64,000 bases of DNA, from positions 2,318,001 to 2,382,000 of the forward strand of contig NZ_CP092333.1 of NCBI RefSeq assembly GCF_018595675.2. The letters are read 5' to 3'. A program made the position numbers and the translations under genes. Under the pieces are notes generated by a model. The model was given only the letters and a program-made list of their open reading frames with translations. It was not told the DNA's origin and did not search any database. Positions 1 through 8,211 of this stretch are shown here, one piece after another. Position 1 is the first letter of the stretch, and every line of letters begins with the position of its first letter. This DNA comes from Flavihumibacter fluvii (lineage in GTDB: Bacteria > Bacteroidota > Bacteroidia > Chitinophagales > Chitinophagaceae).

Positions 1-1
1 T

Positions 2-370
2 CATCCAGCTGTTAATGATTTCCCTATTCAGGCCACACTAGATTATATAACTGCACACTATGGCAAAATTTCCATGCAGCAATTAGAAAAAATAAGCGGT
101 TTTACAGAACGGCATATCGAGCGCAAATTCCAGGAATATATTGGTATCGCGCCAAAAAAGTATTGCAATATCATTAAACTACATGCTTACTTAAAATACC
201 TAAAAAGCGCTACCATAAAAAATAAACTTACAGCTTCAGCATATGAAGCGGGTTACGCTGACCAATCCCACCTGATCAGGGAATTTAAAAAACTCACCGG
301 AGCTACGCCTAATACCTACCTGAATAAAACAGGCAAACTAACTTCCAACCTGGTAGAATTCCATACCTGA
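2..370 (+). CDS. AraC-family transcriptional regulator, C-terminal part (5' end cut by window)
   Basis: The frame is open from base 2 with no start codon that must be used, so this is the tail of a longer gene; 122 residues are visible. The segment ending in the stop at 368-370 carries two helix-turn-helix units of the AraC/XylS type: a first unit around the motif LEKISGFTERHIERKFQEY and a second with the family pattern AYEAGYADQSHLIREFKKLTG. These bind DNA; the ligand-sensing N-terminal half lies outside the window, so the signal is unknown. The next gene (nitrilase family) starts 73 bases downstream on the same strand and could be in the same transcript. Confidence 0.85.
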   Translation, partial: HPAVNDFPIQATLDYITAHYGKISMQQLEKISGFTERHIERKFQEYIGIAPKKYCNIIKLHAYLKYLKSATIKNKLTASAYEAGYADQSHLIREFKKLTGATPNTYLNKTGKLTSNLVEFHT

Positions 371-443
371 TGGCGATTTGTCGGAATTGTACAATTTTCA
401 TAACCCACTGGCATGTAGCTTTGTCCGGATCTTAAAAAATAAC

Positions 444-1418
444 ATGGACAAACTACGCATCTCTACTGCCCAATTCGAACATAAAAGCGGCGATAAAAGA
501 TATAACCTGGATGTAATTGATCAGCTGGCCCGAAAAGCGTCGGCTGAGGGATCAGCTGTAATTGCCTTTCATGAATGTTCTATTACCGGATATACTTTTG
601 CCCGGCGTCTTACAAAAATACAGATGCTTGAATTGGCCGAATTTGTTCCTGGTGGTGAAAGTACTTTGAAACTGGTCGAAATTGCCCGGAAAAACAATAT
701 TGTTATCCTGGCCGGACTATTTGAAAAAGACGCCGATGATAATTTATACAAAGTTTATATCTGTGTGGACAAAAGCGGGATGATCGCCAAATTCAGGAAA
801 CTTCATCCATTCATTAATCCATATTTACTGCCAGGTGACAGCTATTGCGTGTTCAATATCCATGGTTGGAAATGTGGGATACTGATCTGTTATGATAATA
901 ATATCATCGAAAATGTGCGTGCTACCAGGCTGCTGGGTGCCGAGATCGTTTTCATGCCGCATGTCACTATGTGTACACCATCTACCAGGCCGGGTGCAGG
1001 TTTTGTGGATTCGAAACTATGGGAAAACAAGGAAACCGATCCCACTTCATTACGACTGGAATTTGATGGTATGAAAGGCCGGGAATGGCTCATGAAATGG
1101 CTGCCGGCCCGGGCCTATGACAATGCTATTTATGCTATTTTTTCCAACCCGGTAGGCATGGATGATGACCAGCTGAAAAATGGTTGTTCCATGATCATCG
1201 ATCCTTTTGGGGATATACTTGCAGAGTGTAGGTCATTTGAAAATAGTTTTGTTACAGCAACACTAACAAAGGAAAAACTTACACAAGCCGGCGGGTACCG
1301 GTATATCAAAGCAAGGCGTCCCGAACTGTACAAAGAAATTATTGGGCAGGAGCACCAGTCAGAACAAAAGGTGGTCTGGCTTAATGCATTTCCACCGCAG
1401 GAACCAACGGCAGAATGA
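444..1418 (+). CDS. Nitrilase-superfamily carbon-nitrogen hydrolase
   Basis: Predicted cytoplasmic amidase of 324 residues. The Glu-Lys-Cys triad of the nitrilase superfamily is visible: Glu44 in AFHECSITGY, Lys119 in KFRKLHPF and Cys149 in GILICYDN. The frame extends upstream to a TTG at 378, but the ATG at 444 begins right at the first conserved strand (LRISTAQF), so I chose it. The substrate cannot be told from sequence; related proteins cleave aliphatic amides or carbamoylated amino compounds. The gene is convergent with the CocE-type hydrolase and their coding ends overlap by 38 bases. Confidence 0.88.
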   Translation: MDKLRISTAQFEHKSGDKRYNLDVIDQLARKASAEGSAVIAFHECSITGYTFARRLTKIQMLELAEFVPGGESTLKLVEIARKNNIVILAGLFEKDADDNLYKVYICVDKSGMIAKFRKLHPFINPYLLPGDSYCVFNIHGWKCGILICYDNNIIENVRATRLLGAEIVFMPHVTMCTPSTRPGAGFVDSKLWENKETDPTSLRLEFDGMKGREWLMKWLPARAYDNAIYAIFSNPVGMDDDQLKNGCSMIIDPFGDILAECRSFENSFVTATLTKEKLTQAGGYRYIKARRPELYKEIIGQEHQSEQKVVWLNAFPPQEPTAE

Positions 1419-3165
1419 TACTGCTTGGTCGTTGTCCGCCGTGATGAATTGACTGTTGGGCAACCCTTAGCTTTGCACTGTTTCCCAATGGCTCTCCTGT
1501 ATTAGGATTCCTGTCAAACTGCGGAAAATTACTGGATGTGATGTCTACCCGGATCCTGTGCCCCGGTTGAAATACATTGGCCGTGCCCGTTAGTTCAATC
1601 TCATATTCATACACCTGGTTGGGCGTTAATAATTTTGTTTTATCGAGTCCTTCCCGGAACCGGGCACGTAATATCCCTTCCGACACAGGCATTGCTGTTC
1701 CATCAGGATAAACATCCACCAGTTTGATCATCCAGTCGGTATCAGGCCCGTCTGTCGCAGCAAATAATTTCATTTTAATGGGGCCGGCAACAGTAAGCGG
1801 CGTGTTTAAAAATGCTGAAGTATACACCAGCACATCTTCACGGCGCTCAATCGGTCGCTGATCCGTCGGGCCCGCATCTGTAGGTGTTCCGCAACAATTG
1901 TTCCCGCCTAAAGTGGTAACCGGAGATTTCGGATCATAGGTATATTTATCAACACCACCAGTTTTTGGCGCATCGAAACTCAACTGTCCATCGCCCCTCA
2001 CTGAATTGGCATTCCCGCTACTGGCCAGGTACAAATTTTTATACTGGGTGCCTGGTATAGGGTAATCCTTTTCACTACGCCATTTATTGATGCCCATATA
2101 AAACAATTGCACGGGGTCTTCCTTGTCCAACCCGTTATTGATGCCCTTTAAATGGAAATCGAAGAACATCAGCTCGCGGTCAAACATCTTCATATTAGCC
2201 ACCGGACCAAAATCAACACCGCCGAAGGACTGGCTGGGACCATGGCCCCATGGACCAATGATCATCCGTGCACCTGCACGGGCTTCCGGGGTGGCGCCCT
2301 TGTTCTTCATGCCCATATAACCATTGATCGTACCCATTAAAAAGATATCAAACCAGCCACCATAGGTATGCGTGGGCACAGTCATTTTATTAAAGCGTTC
2401 TTCATCACTGATGGACTTCCAATATTCATCATAGCTTTCATGCTTGATCCAGTCCCGGTAATGTTTAACAGCGTATCCTGCACTTTGCAGGTCGCCATCT
2501 TTTAGCGGCAGGTACCGGAGAATATTTTCATATTTCAATTCCTCTGGAGTATAGGCTTCAGTATGCCAATATTGTGGCAACATGATCCGGTTAGGCATCC
2601 GCACAACACCCCAGCCATAATTGAAACTCAGCCGGAAGGCTCCGCCCATGGTGATCCAGTTGGCGTAAATATTGGTACTCGCAACGCCAGGAAATGCGCA
2701 GACCAAATGAGGGGGTGCCTGGCTCATGGCTGCCCACTGGTTATGACCCAGGTAACTGCCACCCTGCATCCCGATCTTTCCATTCGAAAAAGGCTGTGCC
2801 GCCGCCCACTCAATTACATCGTAGCCATCCTTTGCTTCATCACGGAATGGCTCCCAAAGGCCTTCACTCTCATAACGACCACGCACATCAGCAAATACTA
2901 CAGCATAGCCTTGCTGGGCAAATCGGATCTTATCCTGGTGACCACCGTCACGTTGCACCCCGTAACAAGTACGGATAACAATCGTAGGGTATTTCCCGGG
3001 TGCAGCCGGAAGGTAGACATCCGCAAACAACTTCACACCATCCCTAAGTGTAATAGCTTTGTACCGTTCAATGCGGATCTCATTTTTGATGTTGCCAGCC
3101 TGGGCAAAGGAGGTATTGCCGGTGAACAGAAATCCGGACAACAGGAATGCAAACAGGTATTTCAT
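1381..3165 (-). CDS. Secreted CocE/NonD-type alpha/beta hydrolase (X-Pro dipeptidyl-peptidase S15 family)
   Basis: 594 residues with an N-terminal signal peptide ending near SFAQA. The alpha/beta hydrolase core carries the nucleophile Ser137 in GMQGGSYLGH, a likely acid Asp in GGWFDIFLMG and a His in IGPWGHGPSQ. The C-terminal third is the jelly-roll domain typical of CocE and X-Pro peptidases. Family members are acyl hydrolases or peptidases acting on esters, beta-lactam ester antibiotics or X-Pro peptides; this one should act in the periplasm or outside. The real substrate is not deducible. The coding end overlaps the nitrilase gene in convergent orientation. Confidence 0.9.
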   Translation of the reverse strand: MKYLFAFLLSGFLFTGNTSFAQAGNIKNEIRIERYKAITLRDGVKLFADVYLPAAPGKYPTIVIRTCYGVQRDGGHQDKIRFAQQGYAVVFADVRGRYESEGLWEPFRDEAKDGYDVIEWAAAQPFSNGKIGMQGGSYLGHNQWAAMSQAPPHLVCAFPGVASTNIYANWITMGGAFRLSFNYGWGVVRMPNRIMLPQYWHTEAYTPEELKYENILRYLPLKDGDLQSAGYAVKHYRDWIKHESYDEYWKSISDEERFNKMTVPTHTYGGWFDIFLMGTINGYMGMKNKGATPEARAGARMIIGPWGHGPSQSFGGVDFGPVANMKMFDRELMFFDFHLKGINNGLDKEDPVQLFYMGINKWRSEKDYPIPGTQYKNLYLASSGNANSVRGDGQLSFDAPKTGGVDKYTYDPKSPVTTLGGNNCCGTPTDAGPTDQRPIERREDVLVYTSAFLNTPLTVAGPIKMKLFAATDGPDTDWMIKLVDVYPDGTAMPVSEGILRARFREGLDKTKLLTPNQVYEYEIELTGTANVFQPGHRIRVDITSSNFPQFDRNPNTGEPLGNSAKLRVAQQSIHHGGQRPSSIILPLVPAVEMH

Positions 3166-3262
3166 ACTCTTTCAATTACCAGTAATATACAATTTACTGT
3201 TTTTAAAGCCTAGCTTTAATATGGATTCAAGGCAAAGGTCAGTAATCTATAAATAAACGCTT

Positions 3263-3949
3263 ATGTGTTTTTCCGCCACTGCCAGCTTTGGTGCTGGTAT
3301 CGTTCTTTCAACGATCGGGGTAGCTTCATTAAAAAAAGTCACACAACCTACCCAGAAATTCTTCGCCAGTATCCCATTGCTTTTTGCACTGCAACAAATC
3401 TCAGAAGGATTCTTATGGCTTTCACTGACCAATCCCAAATACGCCGGACTCCAGGCATTTACTACCTATACCTTCCTGTTCTTTGCACAGGTAATTTGGC
3501 CAACCCTGGTTCCCCTGAGTACCTGGCTGCTCGAAAAAAAATCCCAACAAAAACAAATACAGAAAATATTATTGGCCATCGGTATAATTGTATCTCTTTA
3601 CCTCGCCTATTGCCTGTTGAGCTACCCGGTTTCTGCCAGCATTGAAGGATACCATATTGCTTACCAGCAAAATTACCCGGCAACACTATATAATTATGGC
3701 GCTGTACTCTATATATTGGCTACCATAGCCCCAACACTTTTTTCTTCATTGACACGGATGTGGTGGTTGGGTGCAGCCATCCTGGTCTCATACATCATCA
3801 CTAAAATTTATTATACAGATTATTTTATTTCAGTCTGGTGCTTCTTTGCTTCTGTGATCAGCATTGCAGTATATATTGTGATAATAGAATTGAACAAACC
3901 TTCCGAAGATTTTAATTTGTCCACAGAACAATGGCCAGTGATCCATTAG
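3263..3949 (+). CDS. DUF6629-type multi-pass membrane protein
   Basis: 228 residues, mostly hydrophobic, with about six to seven membrane segments. It begins MCFSATASFGAG, which I recognise as the hallmark start of the DUF6629 family. No catalytic motif is visible and the family has no established function. The following gene, also a membrane protein, starts 16 bases later on the same strand, so the two are probably co-transcribed. Confidence 0.8.
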   Translation: MCFSATASFGAGIVLSTIGVASLKKVTQPTQKFFASIPLLFALQQISEGFLWLSLTNPKYAGLQAFTTYTFLFFAQVIWPTLVPLSTWLLEKKSQQKQIQKILLAIGIIVSLYLAYCLLSYPVSASIEGYHIAYQQNYPATLYNYGAVLYILATIAPTLFSSLTRMWWLGAAILVSYIITKIYYTDYFISVWCFFASVISIAVYIVIIELNKPSEDFNLSTEQWPVIH

Positions 3950-3965
3950 AAAATACTGCCTGAGC

Positions 3966-4610
3966 ATGAACAAAACAATCTATACAATTGGATATTGGTC
4001 CGGGCTTTTCGCATTCCTTGCTACAGTTGCCTTTACAATTGTCCAGGCACTGCAGCTCATCAGGGTTTTGGAATATCCATATGACGAGATCCTGATCTAT
4101 GGATTTTCACTTTGCATCGTTTTTCCCTTTATGATTGAAATGCTTGCACTTCATCATATAACCACACCAGGTAAAAAATTCTGGAGTCATGGGGCATTGC
4201 TCTTTACTGTTATGTATGTAATATTCGTTACCAGTAATTATGTGGTTCAACTGGCAACAGTTATCCCAATGACAATTAAGGGGAAGGCTGGGGAAATCTC
4301 CATTCTCCAGCAAACCCCGCATTCCCTCTTTTGGGACTTTGATGCTATAGGTTATATTTTTATGGGATTTGCCACTCTTTTTGCAGTACCCATTTTTGAA
4401 AAACAAGGATTCCAAAAATGGGTGCGGTATTCTTTAATTGCGCATGCCCTGGCCACCCCGATGATTACATTTGTTTATTTCTACCCAACCTATTCGGAAA
4501 AGCTGTTACTCGTTGGAATACCCTGGGGAATTACAGCGCCACTCTTCATGTTATTGTTAGCCCTTTTTTTCAGAAAAAAACGCCAGGGAATTGAAGTGAT
4601 TACGAAATAA
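3966..4610 (+). CDS. Multi-pass membrane protein of unknown function
   Basis: 214 residues with about six hydrophobic helices, ending in a basic tail (FFRKKRQG) that suggests a cytoplasmic C-terminus. I do not recognise the family. It follows the DUF6629 gene by 16 bases and is likely its operon partner. Start ATG at 3966 gives a short polar N-terminus followed by a first helix. Confidence 0.75.
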   Translation: MNKTIYTIGYWSGLFAFLATVAFTIVQALQLIRVLEYPYDEILIYGFSLCIVFPFMIEMLALHHITTPGKKFWSHGALLFTVMYVIFVTSNYVVQLATVIPMTIKGKAGEISILQQTPHSLFWDFDAIGYIFMGFATLFAVPIFEKQGFQKWVRYSLIAHALATPMITFVYFYPTYSEKLLLVGIPWGITAPLFMLLLALFFRKKRQGIEVITK

Positions 4611-4695
4611 AATATTTTTGGGAATGGTGGAACTGAGTCCCATCAGGTTCTACACAAACGCCTTGACCATATAAAAAACAATAGCAAGTTTCGGA

Positions 4696-4726
4696 TTGGC
4701 AGGCAGCACTAACATCTCGACATTTG
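4696..4726 (+). promoter_or_regulatory. Candidate Bacteroidota-type promoter of the alkylation-repair operon
   Basis: TTG at 4696-4698, a 20-base spacer, then GACATTTG at 4719-4726, which matches TAnnTTTG in seven of eight positions. This would place transcription start about 15 bases before the ATG at 4746. Seen by eye only. Confidence 0.4.
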
Positions 4727-4745
4727 TATCCTTAAATGCTGTCAG

Positions 4746-5594
4746 ATGAACGAACAACAACAATTGAATTATAACCGTATCGCCGAAGCCATTGGATACA
4801 TCAGGGCCAACTTCAAGGAGCAGCCGAGCCTGGAACAGGTGGCGGAACAGGTACACCTCAGCCCCTTCCACTTTCAACGCCTGTTTAGCGAATGGGCAGG
4901 AACAAGTCCAAAGAAATTCCTGCAATACATTAGCGTGGAACACGCCAAGGACTTATTGAAAGCGAATAAAAATTCCATTACAGACATTGCCTGGGAAACC
5001 GGACTCTCTGGCTCCAGCCGGCTCCACGACCTCTTCATCAACATTGAAGGCATGACACCCGCAGAATATAAACAAGGCGGAAAAAACCTGGCCATCAATT
5101 ACAGTTTTGCTGAAAGTCCATTTGGTAATATCATTGTAGCATCAACCCTGAAAGGCGTTTGTTATATGGCTTTCAATGAGGATGAATCAGCAGCGCTGAA
5201 AGACCTGGCCAACAAATTCCCTAATGCCAGTTTCACCCGGAAACTGGACCTCCTGCAGCAGAATGCCTTATTTATTTTCCAGCATGACTGGAGTAAACTC
5301 CACCAGATCAAACTGCACCTAAAGGGAACTGATTTCCAATTAAAGGTCTGGGAGGCCTTGCTGAAAATCCCCATGGGACAATTATCCACCTATGGAGATA
5401 TAGCACAACAGATTAACCAACCAAATGCTTCAAGGGCCGTCGGGACAGCCATTGGCAGTAACCCGGTCGCATTCCTGATCCCCTGCCATCGTGTGATACA
5501 ATCCACCGGTTTATTTGGCGGGTACATGTGGGGGAAAACCCGAAAGGCTGCCATTATTGGCTGGGAAGGAGCGAGAATTTCTACTGATCATTAA
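4746..5594 (+). CDS. AraC-type HTH fused to methylated-DNA--protein-cysteine methyltransferase (Ada-like, without N-Ada zinc domain)
   Basis: 282 residues. Residues about 10-105 form an AraC DNA-binding domain (pattern LEQVAEQVHLSPFHFQRLF and a second helix-turn-helix). Residues about 115-275 form the O6-alkylguanine alkyltransferase domain with the acceptor Cys247 in IPCHRVIQSTG. In E. coli Ada the activating switch is a separate N-terminal zinc domain, which is missing here; a small zinc-domain protein is encoded 3 bases downstream. The protein should transfer methyl groups from O6-methylguanine to itself and may also regulate this operon (inference). It is the first of five closely packed genes. 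Confidence 0.93.
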   Translation: MNEQQQLNYNRIAEAIGYIRANFKEQPSLEQVAEQVHLSPFHFQRLFSEWAGTSPKKFLQYISVEHAKDLLKANKNSITDIAWETGLSGSSRLHDLFINIEGMTPAEYKQGGKNLAINYSFAESPFGNIIVASTLKGVCYMAFNEDESAALKDLANKFPNASFTRKLDLLQQNALFIFQHDWSKLHQIKLHLKGTDFQLKVWEALLKIPMGQLSTYGDIAQQINQPNASRAVGTAIGSNPVAFLIPCHRVIQSTGLFGGYMWGKTRKAAIIGWEGARISTDH

Positions 5595-5597
5595 ACT

Positions 5598-5849
5598 ATG
5601 ATCCATCATATTGATATCGGCAGAACCAAATTAAAAAGCTGGATCAAACAAAAACTGATCAATTTTGGTGGTAATCGTACATTTAAAATTTACGGGACAT
5701 TACAGTGCTCATCAGGCAAAAGGATGCTGCTGAAAAACAGGGTTTTCTTTTTTTCAGAAGAAGACGCTATTAAAAATGGTTATCGTCCCTGTGGTCATTG
5801 CATGAAAGCTGCGTACAAAAAATGGAAAGATGGAATTATTCGAAACTGA
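5598..5849 (+). CDS. Stand-alone Ada-type metal-binding domain protein
   Basis: 83 residues; residues about 29-72 match the Ada zinc domain, ending in the signature NGYRPCGHC. Visible cysteines are Cys37, Cys65 and Cys68. E. coli N-Ada uses four cysteines (38, 42, 69, 72); counting back from RPC, Cys37 best aligns with Cys42, so the methyl-phosphotriester acceptor Cys38 seems to be absent. The N-terminal 28 residues are basic and may contact nucleic acid. It lies 3 bases after the AraC-MGMT gene and overlaps alkB by 20 bases, so it is part of the alkylation operon. Its exact role is not established. Confidence 0.85.
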   Translation: MIHHIDIGRTKLKSWIKQKLINFGGNRTFKIYGTLQCSSGKRMLLKNRVFFFSEEDAIKNGYRPCGHCMKAAYKKWKDGIIRN

Positions 5850-6438
5850 AACAGATCCCAAAAAAAACCTGCTGCCCAAAGACGGAATGGTAAATTACTT
5901 TGGAAAACTGTTTTCAATAGCAGAAGCGAACCATTACCTGGACTGCCTGCTCAAAACCATAGCCTGGGAAAATGACCAGGCCATTATTTTCGGCAAACTC
6001 ATCATAACCAAACGGAAGGTGGCCTGGTATGGTGATACGGATTTTGAATACACTTATTCAAATACCACTAAACGGGCATTGCCCTGGACCAGGGAATTAC
6101 TGGAATTGAAAGCCATTATAGAAAAGATGACAGGCGAACAATATAATTCCTGCCTCCTCAACCTTTACCATAGCGGTGAAGAAGGTATGGCCTGGCACAG
6201 TGATGACGAAAAAGACCTGAAAAAAGATGGTGCCATCGGCTCCTTAAGTTTTGGTGCTGAACGAAAATTTGCTTTCCGTCACAAACAGGATAAAACAACC
6301 GTGCCGGTCATCCTGGAACATGGCAGCCTGTTAGTGATGAAAGGTACCACCCAGACCCATTGGCTTCACCGCCTTCCACCAACAAAACTGGTCACAAAAC
6401 CCCGCGTAAACCTTACCTTCAGGACGATAAACAGGTAA
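5830..6438 (+). CDS. alkB: AlkB-type 2-oxoglutarate/Fe(II) DNA dealkylase
   Basis: 202 residues, the usual size for AlkB/ALKBH2-like enzymes. The iron ligands are visible: His123 and Asp125 in MAWHSDDEKD and the distal His in HWLHRLPPT, followed by the 2-oxoglutarate-binding arginines in PRVNLTFR. It oxidatively removes methyl groups from 1-methyladenine and 3-methylcytosine. Its start overlaps the preceding Ada zinc-domain gene by 20 bases and its stop shares one base with the next gene, so translation is probably coupled. Confidence 0.95.
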   Translation: MELFETETDPKKNLLPKDGMVNYFGKLFSIAEANHYLDCLLKTIAWENDQAIIFGKLIITKRKVAWYGDTDFEYTYSNTTKRALPWTRELLELKAIIEKMTGEQYNSCLLNLYHSGEEGMAWHSDDEKDLKKDGAIGSLSFGAERKFAFRHKQDKTTVPVILEHGSLLVMKGTTQTHWLHRLPPTKLVTKPRVNLTFRTINR

Positions 6439-7232
6439 TGGCGAAAAAAATAAAGAACATCTGGTGGGTTGTCCTATTCCTGGCCATACTGGCCGCCTGC
6501 CTGTTTCCTTTGATCCTTCTGGCCAATCACTATTCCTTTACCTTAACTATCGGATGGCAAGCGCTTTTGATTTTTACTGTTTCGGTCATTTGTCAATTGT
6601 TAAGCGGGCATTCAATAAGTGAATTAACCGGAAAGATCAACCTGGTATGGATCAAAGAACTTACTGGCGGATTGGGAATTGGTGCAATACTGATGATATT
6701 GCCGGCTTTACTACTAAAGATCTTTGGGGTAGTTACCTGGCAAACCAATGTAGTTTCTTATGCAACATTGGTTTCCGGGTTATCTGTTTTTGGTGCAGTA
6801 GCCATTGCAGAAGAATTACTATTCCGCGGGTTTATGTTCCAGCGACTTATCAAAGGGTTTGGACAATGGCCGGCACAACTGGTCATAGGCGGACTATTCC
6901 TGTTAACGCATATTAATAATCCGGGCATGACTGGTAGCATTAAAGTATTTGCCACCATAAATATTTTTATTGCATCCTTATTATTTGGCATCGCCTTTAT
7001 TAAAACCAAAAGTTTAGCTATGCCATTGGGCTTGCATTTTATGGCTAATTTTACACAGGGTACGATTTTAGGGTTTGGTGTAAGTGGCGGGAAAGAACCA
7101 TCCTTGCTGCTACCCATCAGCAACAATAAACCTGAATGGCTTACCGGGGGTGAATTTGGCCTAGAAGGGAGCTTACCCGGACTATTGGTCCTTATCCTGG
7201 TCACCCTGTCACTTTATAATTGGAAACGATGA
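6438..7232 (+). CDS. CPBP-family intramembrane metalloprotease
   Basis: 264 residues with about seven or eight membrane helices. The CPBP (CaaX protease / Abi) motifs are present: AIAEELLFRGFMFQRL (EExxxR), a His in LLTHINNPG, and the third motif GLHFMANFTQ. Members cleave within membranes; roles range from prenyl-protein processing to bacteriocin immunity. The ATG at 6438 overlaps the alkB stop in TAATG, which decides the start over an upstream in-frame alternative at 6360 inside alkB. The end overlaps the next gene by four bases (ATGA). Confidence 0.9.
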   Translation: MAKKIKNIWWVVLFLAILAACLFPLILLANHYSFTLTIGWQALLIFTVSVICQLLSGHSISELTGKINLVWIKELTGGLGIGAILMILPALLLKIFGVVTWQTNVVSYATLVSGLSVFGAVAIAEELLFRGFMFQRLIKGFGQWPAQLVIGGLFLLTHINNPGMTGSIKVFATINIFIASLLFGIAFIKTKSLAMPLGLHFMANFTQGTILGFGVSGGKEPSLLLPISNNKPEWLTGGEFGLEGSLPGLLVLILVTLSLYNWKR

Positions 7233-8185
7233 AAAGGAAACTTCTTTTGCTTTTTTTTTGTGGATTAATGTATGGTATGGCTTCCTTCAGCCAGCACCTG
7301 AAACCAGGGGAAGGTTATGTAAAGGTAAATGGCGGCCGTATATGGTATAAGATCGTTGGAAACGGCAAAGGAATTCCATTATTGCTGATCCATGGCGGGC
7401 CTGGCAGCAGGAGTTGTGAGGGTATTGCAGGTTATTCGTTACTTGGAGATGACCGGCCGGTGATATTTTATGACCAACTAGGTTCTGGCAAATCGGACCG
7501 GCCAACAGATACAACGCTGTGGCAGCTACCCAGGTTTGTCGATGAGATTGAGCAATTGCGATCTGCACTGCACTTGAAGGAACTGCATATTTTAGGCAGC
7601 TCCTGGGGTGCGGCCGTGTTGGTTGAGTATATGCTTACTAAAAAACCAAAAGGTGTTAAATCGGTGAATTTTTCAGGTCCTCTTTTGAGCACCCCGCTTT
7701 GGATGGAAGATGCGAAAATCCTTTTATCACAACTTCCAAAAAATTTACAGGATACCATTCAAAAGTATGAGGCATTACGGGAGTATCGTGCGCCATCCTA
7801 CCTCGCCGCAACTGATTCGTTTTATGCCCGGTTTATGTCTGTAAAAGAATGGCCGGAAGTTATTCCTTCTACCTGCGATGGCGTGCCAGGTTTTAATGAA
7901 CAGGTGTACAATTATATGTGGGGGCCAACTGAATTTACGGCAACAGGTACACTGAAAGGTTTTGACAGGACGGACCGGTTGCATGAAATAAAAGAACCCG
8001 TGGTCTTTATGGCGGGACGCTATGATGAAACCAGGCTTGAAACCATATATGCCTTCCAAAAATTAGTGCCAAGATCTACAGTTATGATTATTGAGAACGC
8101 AGGACATTTAAAAATTATTGATCAACCGGTTCAATTTACAAATGCAATCCGAAGTTTCCTGCAATCTGTAGAAACCAGAAAATAA
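7229..8185 (+). CDS. Secreted alpha/beta hydrolase, proline iminopeptidase-like
   Basis: 318 residues with a signal peptide ending near ASFSQ. Motifs of the S33 family are visible: HGGPGSRS (oxyanion region), nucleophile Ser in LGSSWGAA, acid Asp in GRYDETR and His in NAGHLKI. Typical S33 enzymes release N-terminal proline, but other hydrolases share the fold, so substrate is uncertain. The ATG lies inside the ATGA overlap with the CPBP gene, which argues for translational coupling and for this start rather than the TTG nine bases earlier. Confidence 0.88.
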   Translation: MKRKLLLLFFCGLMYGMASFSQHLKPGEGYVKVNGGRIWYKIVGNGKGIPLLLIHGGPGSRSCEGIAGYSLLGDDRPVIFYDQLGSGKSDRPTDTTLWQLPRFVDEIEQLRSALHLKELHILGSSWGAAVLVEYMLTKKPKGVKSVNFSGPLLSTPLWMEDAKILLSQLPKNLQDTIQKYEALREYRAPSYLAATDSFYARFMSVKEWPEVIPSTCDGVPGFNEQVYNYMWGPTEFTATGTLKGFDRTDRLHEIKEPVVFMAGRYDETRLETIYAFQKLVPRSTVMIIENAGHLKIIDQPVQFTNAIRSFLQSVETRK

Positions 8186-8211
8186 CTATAAAGAACAAAC
8201 TGCCTGAATAC

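Noticed and set aside
2563-3213. 216-residue open frame on the plus strand
   Set aside because: It lies wholly opposite the CocE-type hydrolase gene, has no family features and no signal or domain; it is an antisense shadow.
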